A stretch of 64,000 nt of DNA, from NCBI GenBank assembly GCA_964615765.1, contig CAZTQN010000017.1, forward strand, positions 15,421 to 79,420, written 5' to 3'. A program made the translations under genes and the position numbers. The notes beneath the pieces are model-generated. The model was not told where the DNA came from. It made no database searches and saw only the letters and a program-made list of their open reading frames with translations. Each line of letters opens with the position of its first letter. The first letter of the stretch is position 1. This DNA is from CAZTQN01 sp964615765 (GTDB lineage: Bacteria > Planctomycetota > Phycisphaerae > Phycisphaerales > UBA1924). Below, piece by piece: positions 30,214 through 38,030 of this stretch.

Positions 30214-31521
30214 TCAGAGCTCGCCGGTGCGTGCGGAGGCGGCGGCTTCGAAGAGTGTGGGGGCGGGGGCGGGGGTGGGTTCGGGTGTGCGCGCGGGGGG
30301 TGGTGCGGTGATGAGGTCGGATGGTGATGGCGCGGGCGCGGCGAGGTCGCGGTCGGGCGGGGACCAATCGGCAGTGACGATGAAGCGCTGCGTGCGCGAA
30401 AGCGGCACGCGGAGGCGGCGGAGGTCGGCCAGGCGCAGGCGGCGGGCGGCGCGGGCGGCGAGGATCCGCGTGACGTTGCGCACGCCCAGGCCCGGAACGC
30501 GGAGGAGGGCTTCGCGCGGCGCGGCGTTGATGTCGATCGGGAAGAACTCCGGGTGGCGGAGGGCCCAGGCGTGCTTGGGGTCGATGTGCAGGGAGAGGTT
30601 GGGCTGCGACGCGTCGGTGAGTTCGGCGGCGGAGAAGCCGTAGAAGCGGATGAGCCAGTCGCTCTGGTAGAGGCGGTGCTCGCGGATGAGCGGCGGGGTG
30701 ACGGGCGGGAGGGCGGCGTCGGCGGAGGGGATGGGGCTGAAGGCGGAGTAGTAGACGCGCTTGAGGCGGTGCTGGGTGTAGAGGCGGGTGGATTGGGCGA
30801 GGATGGTGGCGTCGGTGGTGTCGGTAGCGCCGACGATCATCTGGGTGGATTGGCCGGCGGGGGCGAAGGCGGGCGGCGTGGGGGCGGAGGAGCGGGAGGC
30901 GCGGCGGCTGGCGGCGGCGTCGTCGCGGCGCTCGCGGATGCAGGACATGGTGAGGTCGACGGTGCGGAGGGATTTTTCGGGGGCGAGGCGGCGGAGGTCG
31001 TCGTCGGTGGGGAGTTCGATGTTGACGCTGAGGCGGTCGGCGTAGCGGCCGGCACGATCGATGAGGGCGGCGTCGGCGCCGGGGATGGTTTTGAGGTGGA
31101 TGTAGCCGTTGAATTTTTCGACGGTGCGGAGGCGGCGGGCGATCTCGGCGAGGCGCTCCATGGTGTAGTCGGGGGACTGGATGATGCCGCTGGAGAGGAA
31201 GAGGCCTTCGATGTAGTTGCGCTTGTAGAACTCGACGGTGAGCCAGACGACTTCGTCGACGCTGAAGCGGGCGCGCGGGGTATCGCTTGAGACGCGGTTC
31301 ACGCAGAAGCGGCAGTCGAAGATGCAGTAGTTGGTCATGAGGATTTTGAGGAGGGAGATGCAGCGGCCGTCGGGCGTGTAGGAGTGGCAGATGCCGACGG
31401 AGCGGGTGTCGCCGAGCATGCCGTCTTGTGCGGCGCGGCGGGAACCGGAGGAGGCGCAGGAGGCGTCGTACTTGGCGGCGTCGGCGAGGATGGCGAGTTT
31501 GTGTTCGAGGGCGTGGGGCAT
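30214..31521 (-). CDS. putative DNA modification/repair radical SAM protein
   Basis: A 435-residue radical SAM protein of the type linked to UDG genes (TIGR03916-like). The 4Fe-4S motif is C66-x3-C70-x2-C73 (NYCIFDCRFC), preceded by RCISLLKILMTN and followed by FSVDEVVWLTVEFYKRNYIEGLFLSSGI. The middle contains FNGYIHLKTIPGA and a VNIELPT strand. Residues ~355-395 hold a helix-hairpin-helix-like segment (LLRVPGLGVRNVTRILAARAARRL), in line with DNA binding. The tail of ~35 residues is Pro/Ala-rich. It precedes the UdgX fusion gene by 24 bp, so a common repair function is likely, but its substrate is unknown. Confidence 0.92.
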   Translation of the reverse strand: MPHALEHKLAILADAAKYDASCASSGSRRAAQDGMLGDTRSVGICHSYTPDGRCISLLKILMTNYCIFDCRFCVNRVSSDTPRARFSVDEVVWLTVEFYKRNYIEGLFLSSGIIQSPDYTMERLAEIARRLRTVEKFNGYIHLKTIPGADAALIDRAGRYADRLSVNIELPTDDDLRRLAPEKSLRTVDLTMSCIRERRDDAAASRRASRSSAPTPPAFAPAGQSTQMIVGATDTTDATILAQSTRLYTQHRLKRVYYSAFSPIPSADAALPPVTPPLIREHRLYQSDWLIRFYGFSAAELTDASQPNLSLHIDPKHAWALRHPEFFPIDINAAPREALLRVPGLGVRNVTRILAARAARRLRLADLRRLRVPLSRTQRFIVTADWSPPDRDLAAPAPSPSDLITAPPPARTPEPTPAPAPTLFEAAASARTGEL

Positions 31522-31569
31522 TGGCGGGGGTGGATGATGCGGGAGTCGGATCTTGTACGGTGGCGCCCG

Positions 31570-31680
31570 GTGCGAGGTTCAACGGGGCGAGAGGTCGGGG
31601 GCGAGAGGTGAGGGGAATGAAGCGGGGATCGAGGCGGAGAGGCGAAGGCCCCACGCGGAGCGTGGGGGTACCCGGAGGGG
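31570..31680. repeat. purine-rich repeat with CCCACGC/GTACCC palindrome upstream of copA
   Basis: GAGAGGTCGGGGGCGAGAGG-like sequence leads into CCCCACGCGGAGCGTGGGG followed by GTACCCGG (31649-31675). The palindrome and its GTACCC tail are identical to those at 32102-32128 inside copA, and match 6703-6726 in reverse orientation. Confidence 0.8.
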
Positions 31681-31750
31681 GGAGCACGGACGGGTGCGGT
31701 GTCTAGTGTTTTTGAGCGTTGACCACGGCTTTGTCGACGGCGGCTGAACC

Positions 31751-34123
31751 ATGTCCACTCCCATCGATCGTGAGCGTTTGGCGGATTCGCACGGTGCTGA
31801 GGCGTCGGCGGGCGCGGTGGTGGATATGGCGATTGAGGGGATGTCGTGCGCGTCGTGCGTGGCGCGGATTGAGCGGGGGCTGGCGCGTGAGGCGGGGGTG
31901 CGGACAGCCGCGGTGAATCTGGCGACGCGGTCGGCGCGGGTTGAGTTTGATTCGCGGCGCGTGTCGGCGGAGCGCGTGGCGGAGGTGGTGCGGGAGCTGG
32001 GATACGAGGTGGGGCAGGGGACAGAGGTCAGGGGGAAGGGGATAGGGGGCGGAGGGGAGGGGACAGAGGCCAGAGGTCAGGGGACAGGGGAGATGCAGAG
32101 TCCCCACGCGGAGCGTGGGGGTACCCGGGGGTTGCGGCGGCGGTTGGTGCTCAGTGCGGTGCTGGCGTTGCCGGTGGTGGTGATCGCGATGTCGCACGGG
32201 GCGATTTCGTGGCTGCACGGGGCGTGGACGAACTGGGTGCAGTTGGTGTTGACGGCGGCGGTGCTTGTGGTTGGAGCGGGGCCGATCTATCGGGCGGCGT
32301 GGGCGAGCGTGCGGCATCGGACGGCGACGATGGACACGCTGGTGGCGCTGGGGACGGGCGCGGCGTTTGTGTACTCGGTGGTGGCGACGATTGCGCCGGG
32401 TGTGCTCATGAGCGCGGGGCACGCGGGGCACGGTGCGGGTGGGGCGGCGATGGGGCCGGCGGTGTATTTCGAGGCGGCGGCGGTGATCGTGGTGTTCATC
32501 TTGCTCGGGCGCTTGCTGGAGGCGCGGGCGACTGGGCGGACGACGGAGGCGATCGAGCGGCTGATGGCTCTGGCGCCGGCGATGGCGCGGGTGGAGCGGG
32601 CGGGTGCGGAGCGCGAGGTTGCGGCGGAGGCGGTGCGTGTGGGCGAGGTGGTGGTGGTGCGGCCGGGCGAGCGGGTGCCGGTGGACGGCGTGGTGGTGTC
32701 GGGCGCGTCGGCGGTGGACGAGTCGATGCTGACGGGCGAGAGTGTGCCGGTGGAGAAGGGCGCGGGGGCGGCGGTGTTTGGCGCGACGATGAACACGACG
32801 GGGGTGCTGCGTGTGCGGACGACGCGCGTGGGCGCGGAGTCGACGCTGCGGCAGATCGTGCGGATGGTGGAGGATGCGCAGGGGAGCAAGGCGCCGATTG
32901 CGCGGATGGCGGACCGGATCAGCGCGGTGTTTGTGCCGGCGGTGCTGGTGATCGCGGCGGTGACGCTCGCGGCGTGGCTGGTGCTTGGGCCGACGGAGAC
33001 GCGGGTGGCGATGGCGGTGAGCAACGCGGTGGCGGTGCTGATCATCGCGTGCCCGTGCGCGCTGGGGCTGGCGACGCCGACGGCGATCATGGTGGCGGCG
33101 GGGCGCGGGGCGCAGCGGGGCGTCTTGATCAAGAACGGGGCGGCGCTGGAAGCGGCGGGGCGCGTCGACACGGTGCTGCTCGACAAGACAGGGACGATCA
33201 CCGAGGGTCGGATGACGGTGATGGAGATCGCGACGACGGGCGGCGTGAGCGTGGAGGACGTACTGAGCGCGGCGGCGAGCGCGGAGGCGGGGAGCGAGCA
33301 CCCGATCGCGGCGGCGGTGGTGCGCGGGGCGCGCGAGCGCGGCGTCAACGTGCGCCCGGCGAGCGGGTTTCGGGCGCATGTGGGCGCGGGCGTTGAGGCG
33401 GTGGTGGATGGGCGGGGCGTGCTGGTGGGGACGCCGGAGTGGCTGGAGAGTTGCGGCGTGCGCGGCGACGGGGCGGAGGAGATGGACGCGGCGAAGAACG
33501 CGATGCACGCGGCGGGGCGGACGGTGCTGGGGGTCGCGATCGATGGGCGGATGTCGGGCGTGTTGGGCGTGGCGGATGTGGTGAAGGCGACGTCGGCGGC
33601 GGGGGTGGCGGCGCTGAAGGGGATGGGGATGCGCGTGGAGATGGTGACGGGGGATCACGCGGGCGCCGCGGAGCGTGTGGGGCGCGAGGTGGGCGTGGAT
33701 GCGGTGATCGCGCGCGTGCAGCCGAGGGACAAGGCGGCGCGGGTGGAGGCGCTGCGCAGCGAGGGGCGGGTGGTGGCGATGGTGGGCGATGGGATCAATG
33801 ACGCGCCGGCGCTGGCGCGGGCGGATGTGGGGATGGCGATGCGGTCGGGGACGGATGTGGCGATCGCCGCGGCGGATGTGACGCTGATGCGGTCGGACGT
33901 TGGGTCGGTGGCGGAGGCGATCGGGCTGGCGCGGCGGACGCTGCGGACGATCCGTCAGAATCTGGGGCTGGCGTTCGTGTACAACGTGGTGGCGATCCCG
34001 GTGGCGGCGGGGGCGCTGTACCCGGTGACGGGGTGGCTGCTGTCGCCGATGATCGCGAGCGCGGCGATGGCGCTGAGCAGCGTGAGCGTGGTGACGAACA
34101 GCCTGCGGCTTCGGCGGGCGTGA
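31751..34123 (+). CDS. copA: copper-translocating P1B-type ATPase
   Basis: A 790-residue heavy-metal ATPase that should export Cu(I). An N-terminal HMA domain has MSC33-x-x-C36. Eight transmembrane segments follow, with the C434-P-C436 motif of Cu(I) pumps in the sixth, the phosphorylation site D478-K-T-G-T, HP at 517-518, T633-G-D, and GDGINDAP with D680. Between the HMA domain and the first transmembrane helix, residues ~88-126 are low-complexity Gly/Glu/Arg sequence whose DNA is a copy of the repeat found upstream of the same gene. The frame is kept, so it probably forms a harmless linker. It stands alone and converges with the AhpD-like gene. Confidence 0.95.
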   Translation: MSTPIDRERLADSHGAEASAGAVVDMAIEGMSCASCVARIERGLAREAGVRTAAVNLATRSARVEFDSRRVSAERVAEVVRELGYEVGQGTEVRGKGIGGGGEGTEARGQGTGEMQSPHAERGGTRGLRRRLVLSAVLALPVVVIAMSHGAISWLHGAWTNWVQLVLTAAVLVVGAGPIYRAAWASVRHRTATMDTLVALGTGAAFVYSVVATIAPGVLMSAGHAGHGAGGAAMGPAVYFEAAAVIVVFILLGRLLEARATGRTTEAIERLMALAPAMARVERAGAEREVAAEAVRVGEVVVVRPGERVPVDGVVVSGASAVDESMLTGESVPVEKGAGAAVFGATMNTTGVLRVRTTRVGAESTLRQIVRMVEDAQGSKAPIARMADRISAVFVPAVLVIAAVTLAAWLVLGPTETRVAMAVSNAVAVLIIACPCALGLATPTAIMVAAGRGAQRGVLIKNGAALEAAGRVDTVLLDKTGTITEGRMTVMEIATTGGVSVEDVLSAAASAEAGSEHPIAAAVVRGARERGVNVRPASGFRAHVGAGVEAVVDGRGVLVGTPEWLESCGVRGDGAEEMDAAKNAMHAAGRTVLGVAIDGRMSGVLGVADVVKATSAAGVAALKGMGMRVEMVTGDHAGAAERVGREVGVDAVIARVQPRDKAARVEALRSEGRVVAMVGDGINDAPALARADVGMAMRSGTDVAIAAADVTLMRSDVGSVAEAIGLARRTLRTIRQNLGLAFVYNVVAIPVAAGALYPVTGWLLSPMIASAAMALSSVSVVTNSLRLRRA
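32013..32130 (+). repeat. repeat element embedded in frame within copA
   Basis: A purine-rich stretch (GGGGACAGAGG, CAGAGGTCAGGGG) leads into CCCCACGCGGAGCGTGGGG and GTACCCGG (32102-32128). It is ~118 bp and adds about 39 codons between the metal-binding domain and the membrane region. The element is a close match to the intergenic copy 400 bp upstream. Confidence 0.8.
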
Positions 34124-34256
34124 AAGAGACCTTTAACTCAGAGGTCTCTGAGGGGGGGGGAGAGGCTCGGAGTGGGACGGGAGAGGTGAGGGTGCGGGGG
34201 TGGTGAGGCGATGACTAGGCGATGGCCAGGCGATGTTCAGGCGTTGCGCGCCTTGT

Positions 34257-34294
34257 GGCACCATCGGCGCGGAGTCGCCGTCGGCGATGGTGCC
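34257..34294. terminator. inverted repeat between convergent copA and AhpD-like genes
   Basis: GGCACCATCG (34257-34266) pairs perfectly with CGATGGTGCC (34285-34294) across an 18-nt loop that contains further complementarity (GGCG/CGCC). It lies in the 276-bp gap between convergent genes; there is no T-tract. The rest of the gap shows no gene. Confidence 0.4.
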
Positions 34295-34399
34295 CCACTG
34301 CTTTTGGCTTGGCGTGTTCGCGGGCTTCTCGTCGAAGGGCTTTGCTTGTCTCCGAGCGAACTCTGCTGTCTCTGCGCACTCTGAGTTTGGTCTGGTGGT

Positions 34400-34774
34400 T
34401 TAGTGCGATGGCGGGTTGGCCTCGAGGGCGGCGAGGGCTTCGGAGACGATGGGGACGTAGGTGTACATGGGCCCGCCGCCCATCATGACGGCGACGCCGG
34501 CGGCGTCCATGACTTCGCGTGGGGAGGCGCCGGCCTTGAGGCATTTTTCGACGTGGGAATAGATGCAGGAGTCGCAGCGGGCGGCGACGCCGATGGCGAG
34601 GGCGATGAGTTCCTTGTGCTTGACGGAGAGGCCGCCTTCGGCGGTGGAGTCTTTCATCAAGGCTTGGAAGAAGGGGCCGAAGGCTTTGCCGATGTCGGCG
34701 CCGCCGGGGCGGGCCTTCATGGCGTTCATGCGGGCGGGCCAGGTTTGATAGAAGGATTGGGCGTCGGAGTGCAT
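34400..34774 (-). CDS. carboxymuconolactone decarboxylase / AhpD-like protein
   Basis: A 124-residue helical protein with the AhpD-like core: LSVKHKELIALAIGVAARCDSCIYSHVEKCLKAGASPREVMDA. The C-x-x-C pair (CDSC) and the His six... residues later match alkylhydroperoxidase/carboxymuconolactone decarboxylase members that act as thiol-disulfide peroxidase partners. The C-terminal VAVMMGGGPMYTYVPIVSEAL helix completes the fold. It lies downstream of the rhodanese gene on the same strand, 37 bp away, so a shared role in thiol or peroxide chemistry is plausible but inferred. Confidence 0.88.
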   Translation of the reverse strand: MHSDAQSFYQTWPARMNAMKARPGGADIGKAFGPFFQALMKDSTAEGGLSVKHKELIALAIGVAARCDSCIYSHVEKCLKAGASPREVMDAAGVAVMMGGGPMYTYVPIVSEALAALEANPPSH

Positions 34775-34811
34775 GGTGGTGTGTCCGGGGTGGTGTGGGT
34801 TGGTGGAGGTG

Positions 34812-35459
34812 TCAGGCGCAGGGGCCGGTGGAGCAGGCCGCGGGAGCGGGCGTGCGGTTCCAGGGCATGATGCTGAGGAGGGAGGCGAGGGCGCAGGTGC
34901 CGGTGGCGCCGGCGAAGGCGAGGCCGGCGCCGAGGAACGCGGGGAGGGCGATGAAGGCGGGGTGGACGAACCAGGCGAGTGCGGAGCCGAGGAGGAGGAG
35001 GGCGCCGATGGTGAGTTGGACTTGTCGCATGACGCTGATGCGTGGTGCGACGGAGGAGGAATCGGTGGGGAGTGCGGCGGACTTCCAGGCGTCGATGCCG
35101 CCGATCATGTTGACGATGGGGACGCCGCGGGCGGTGAGCATGGTGGCGAGGCGGCAGGCGTCGGCGGAACGTTTGCCGCCTTTGCAGTGGAGGACGAGTT
35201 TCTGACCCGGGGCGAGGAACTGAGCGGCGCGGTCGGGGGAGAAGGTGGAGAGCGGGAGGAGTCGCGAGCCGCGGATGCGCTCGCGGGCGTGCTCGTCGGG
35301 TTCGCGAACGTCGATGAGGACGGCCTGGCCGGCGCGGAGCCAGGCGTGGACGTCGGAAGGGGTCGCTTGCGTGATGCCGGCGGGCGCGATGGGGGCGGCG
35401 GGCGGAGGCTTGATCTCCGTGGTGTGCGACGGGGCGGGGTTGGTGACGGAGGCGGCCAT
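34812..35459 (-). CDS. rhodanese-domain protein with membrane DUF2892-type tail
   Basis: A 215-residue protein. Residues ~30-130 are a rhodanese domain (VLIDVREPDEHARERIRGSRLLPLSTF and the active-site loop LHCKGGKRS, where Cys carries sulfane sulfur). Residues ~145-200 form two transmembrane helices (VQLTIGALLLLGSALAWFV and ALPAFLGAGLAFAGATG) as in YgaP-type proteins. The C-terminus has CALASLLSIMPWNR and a small Cys-rich end. The ATG at 35459 has AGGAG about 6 nt upstream. The frame is open to 36278, but the extra part overlaps the DinB gene antisense and is rejected. Confidence 0.9.
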   Translation of the reverse strand: MAASVTNPAPSHTTEIKPPPAAPIAPAGITQATPSDVHAWLRAGQAVLIDVREPDEHARERIRGSRLLPLSTFSPDRAAQFLAPGQKLVLHCKGGKRSADACRLATMLTARGVPIVNMIGGIDAWKSAALPTDSSSVAPRISVMRQVQLTIGALLLLGSALAWFVHPAFIALPAFLGAGLAFAGATGTCALASLLSIMPWNRTPAPAACSTGPCA

Positions 35460-35621
35460 GGCGGCTCCTTTGTGCGAGGACGCACGCGGGCCCGGAGCAC
35501 GACGGCGCGGCGCTGACGCGGCGCGGCGGGGTGTACTGAGGCGCCCGCGATGTGTGGATTTTAATGCGGACGGCGCGGGGGGACGAGCGGTGCGCCGCAA
35601 AAGCGGGCGGTACCCTCGGAC

Positions 35622-36152
35622 ATGAGCGGTGTGATCGAGGCAATACGAACGTATGACTACCTGGTGATGGCGCGGGCGCGGGTGATGGCGCCAATGCGGG
35701 GGCTGACCGCCGCGCAGTATCAGGCCGAGTTTCCGTTCGGGCTGAAGACGCTGGCGGCGACGATGGCGCACATGGTGTCGTCGGAGTGGTACTACGTGGA
35801 GCGGATTCGCGGGGTGGAGGTGCCGGCGTATGAGCGGTGGGCGATTCAGTACGAGCGGCCGCCGGTGTTTGAGGTGATCGATCGGGCGTGGGCGGACCAG
35901 GCCGAGCGGACGCGGGAGGCGATCCGGGCCGAGAAGGATTGGTCCAGGACGATCCGGTGGTTGAGCTTTCCGGATTCGGCGGGGAAGCGGTGGATGATCA
36001 CGACGTCGGCCGGGGATCTGTTCACGCAGCTGGTGCTGCACGAGGTGCATCACCGGGCCCAGGCGATGGCGATGCTGCGGCAGTTGGGGACGCCGGTGGA
36101 GGATGTGGATTTTAATGAGTTTATGTATGTCAGAGAAGGCACTGGGCACTAG
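35622..36152 (+). CDS. DinB-family protein
   Basis: A 176-residue four-helix protein: VIEAIRTYDYLVMARARVMAPMRGL, LAATMAHMVSSEWYYVERIRG with the first metal His, and FTQLVLHEVHHRAQAMAMLRQLG with the His pair near the end. DinB proteins are metal-binding, often thiol-dependent transferases; the substrate is unknown. The last codons REGTGH and the TAG stop are provided by the GGCACTGGGCACTAG repeat, so the original C-terminus was probably different. The ATG at 35622 opens the frame. Confidence 0.88.
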   Translation: MSGVIEAIRTYDYLVMARARVMAPMRGLTAAQYQAEFPFGLKTLAATMAHMVSSEWYYVERIRGVEVPAYERWAIQYERPPVFEVIDRAWADQAERTREAIRAEKDWSRTIRWLSFPDSAGKRWMITTSAGDLFTQLVLHEVHHRAQAMAMLRQLGTPVEDVDFNEFMYVREGTGH

Positions 36153-36208
36153 GCACTGGGCACTAGTGGATGCGAAGGCACCGGGGACCGGGCACCAGGC
36201 ACTAGGGG
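36138..36208 (+). repeat. GGCACTGGGCACTAG-family repeat overlapping the DinB stop codon
   Basis: GGCACTGGGCACTAG at 36138-36152 supplies the stop codon of the DinB gene. A second perfect unit follows, then diverged units (GGCACCGGGGACCGGGCACC, GGCACTAG). It fills the spacer to the SnoaL-like gene. Confidence 0.85.
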
Positions 36209-36234
36209 GCATGGGAGTGAAGGAGATGTGTGTG

Positions 36235-36594
36235 ATGGACATTCGTGAGATTGGGCGGCGGTTTGTTGAACTGTGCAACCAGGGGAAGAACTTCGAGGTG
36301 ATGCGGACGATGTATCACGCGGACATCGTTTCGGTGGAGGGGAGCGGGGCGGAGACGGCGGGGCAGGCGGCGGTGATTCGCAAGTCGGAGATGTGGGCGG
36401 AGCGGAACGAGATTCATGGGGAGACGGTGAAGGGGCCCTACTTCAACGGGGAGCGCGAGTTCGCCGTGCACTTTGCGTTTGACGTGACGGAGAAGGCGAC
36501 GGGGAAGCGGACGATGCTGGAGGAGGTGGCGGTGTACACGGTGGAGGGCGGGAAGATCACGCGGGAGAAGTTCTATTACGCGGGGTCGTGGTAA
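36235..36594 (+). CDS. SnoaL/NTF2-like protein
   Basis: A 119-residue protein of the NTF2/SnoaL fold: IREIGRRFVELCNQGKNFEVMRTMYHADIVSVEG at the start, then KSEMWAERNEIHGETVKGPYFNGEREFAVHFAFDVTEKATG, and VAVYTVEGGKITREKFYY at the end. Some members are isomerases or small hydrolases; this one has no assigned activity. I prefer the ATG at 36235 (MDIREI), which has AAGGAG 9 nt upstream. Starts at 36211 or 36226 are possible. A longer frame upstream is just translated repeat. Confidence 0.82.
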   Translation: MDIREIGRRFVELCNQGKNFEVMRTMYHADIVSVEGSGAETAGQAAVIRKSEMWAERNEIHGETVKGPYFNGEREFAVHFAFDVTEKATGKRTMLEEVAVYTVEGGKITREKFYYAGSW

Positions 36595-36660
36595 GGGCCG
36601 GGTTGTGGTCCGGGCGGGGTCATGGTGAGGCGTGTTGAACACGCGTGATCGGCCTGGTGG

Positions 36661-37986
36661 TTAGCCGTCGCGTTCGCGGAGTTCGCGCAGGTAGCGGTGG
36701 ACGAAGGTGACGCACATGGCGCCTTCGCCGAGGGCGGCGGCGAAGCGCTTGACGGAGTTGTGACGGACGTCGCCGGCGGCGAAGCAGCCGGGGACGCTGG
36801 TTTCGAGGTAGTAGGGCTGGCGTTTGAGAGGCCAGTCGGGTGGCAGCGCGCCGTCGTCGAGGAGGTCGGGGCCGGTGATGAGGTAGCCCTCGTCATCGCG
36901 GCGGATGGGGGTGTCGGCGGCCCAGTCGGTGTTGGGCTTGCCGCCGATGCAGACGAAGAGGCGTTTGGTGGGGATGGTGGAGGTTTGGTCGGTTTCGGTG
37001 TTGCGGACGGTGATGGCTTCGAGGCCGGGGTCGCCGTGGAGGGCGGTGACTTCGGTGCTGGTGAGGATGCGGACGTTGGGGCAGGAGGTGAGGCGGCCTT
37101 CGAGGTATGCGGACATGGAGCCGGAGAGTTCGGGCTTGCGGACGATCATGGTGACGAGGGGGCAGCGGGCGGAGAAGAAGGCGACGGATTGCCCGGCGGA
37201 GTTGGCCCCGCCGACGACGACGACGGGCTCGTCGGCGGCGAGGGCGGCTTCGCTGTAGCCGGCGCCGTAGACCAGGCCGGCGCCGAGGTAGCGGTCGTGG
37301 TCGGGGACATCGAGGCGCTGGTATTCGACGCCGGTGGCGCAGAGGTTGGCTTTGGCGCGGAGGCGAGTGCCGTCGTCGAGGTCGGCGACGATGCGGTTGT
37401 CGAAGAAGCGTGCGTGGAGGCCTTCGCGGAGGAGGAGGAGGTCGACGCCGAACTTGACGGCTTGTTGGCGGGCGCGTTCGGCGAGGAGGGCGCCGGGGAC
37501 GCCGTCGGGGTAGCCGATGACGTTCTCGATGGAGGGGCTGCTGCCGGCCTGGCCGCCGACGGCGGAGCGCTCGACGAGGACGGTCTTGATGCCCTCAGAA
37601 GCGGCGTAGACGGCGGCGGAGAGCCCGGCGGGCCCGGCGCCGAAGATGGAGAGGTCGTACTCGTCGCGGCGGGGCGCGGTGATGAAGCCGAGGCGCTGGG
37701 CGACGAGGTGAACGTCGGGGGCGAAGAGGCAGTCGCGGTTGGGGAGGCGGAGGACGGGGAGCTGGTTGATGTCGGTGATGTTGAGGCCGCGGCCGCGGGC
37801 GTCGGCGACGGAGGTCACCTCGATCCATTCGAAGCGGACGACGCTGCGGGTGAGGAAGTCTCGGATGGCGAAGGCTTCGGGGGATTGCTCGAGGCCGAAG
37901 AGTTCGCAGATGGGGTGGTCGGGTCGGGCGGGCGGCGATGGGGGCATGCGGAGAGGGTGCGGCGTGGGTGTGAAGCGGTGGTTCAT
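36661..37986 (-). CDS. FAD-dependent thioredoxin-reductase-like oxidoreductase with N-terminal Grx-like domain
   Basis: A 441-residue protein. Residues ~25-105 look like a thioredoxin/glutaredoxin-fold domain (CELFGLEQSPEAFAIRDFL ... NQLPVLRLPNRDCLFAP). A pyridine-nucleotide oxidoreductase follows, with an FAD site FGAGPAGLSAAVYAA, a second dinucleotide site VVVVGGANSAGQSVAFF and the C-terminal FAAGDVR. The C-x-x-C redox pair of ordinary thioredoxin reductase (CATC in the NADPH domain) is replaced by the YGAGYSEA region, so it is not a standard TrxR. This layout is known for a group of FAD oxidoreductases of unknown substrate. It is divergent from the DUF5872 gene. Confidence 0.88.
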   Translation of the reverse strand: MNHRFTPTPHPLRMPPSPPARPDHPICELFGLEQSPEAFAIRDFLTRSVVRFEWIEVTSVADARGRGLNITDINQLPVLRLPNRDCLFAPDVHLVAQRLGFITAPRRDEYDLSIFGAGPAGLSAAVYAASEGIKTVLVERSAVGGQAGSSPSIENVIGYPDGVPGALLAERARQQAVKFGVDLLLLREGLHARFFDNRIVADLDDGTRLRAKANLCATGVEYQRLDVPDHDRYLGAGLVYGAGYSEAALAADEPVVVVGGANSAGQSVAFFSARCPLVTMIVRKPELSGSMSAYLEGRLTSCPNVRILTSTEVTALHGDPGLEAITVRNTETDQTSTIPTKRLFVCIGGKPNTDWAADTPIRRDDEGYLITGPDLLDDGALPPDWPLKRQPYYLETSVPGCFAAGDVRHNSVKRFAAALGEGAMCVTFVHRYLRELRERDG

Positions 37987-38030
37987 CGAAAATTCATGCC
38001 GAGAGGGGGGCGGCGCGGGACAGTGAAAGG

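Noticed and set aside
28864..30327. 487-residue plus-strand open frame opposite the UdgX fusion
   Set aside because: Gly/Ala/Asp-rich shadow caused by high G+C content; the opposite strand carries clear conserved domains.
36103..36234. Longer N-terminus of the SnoaL-like protein
   Set aside because: The added residues are translated GGCACTGGGCACTAG repeat, and the better-spaced AAGGAG precedes the ATG at 36235.
34812..36278. 488-residue version of the rhodanese protein
   Set aside because: The extra N-terminal part is antisense to the DinB gene and Arg/Pro-rich; the rhodanese gene has its own ATG at 35459 with AGGAG.
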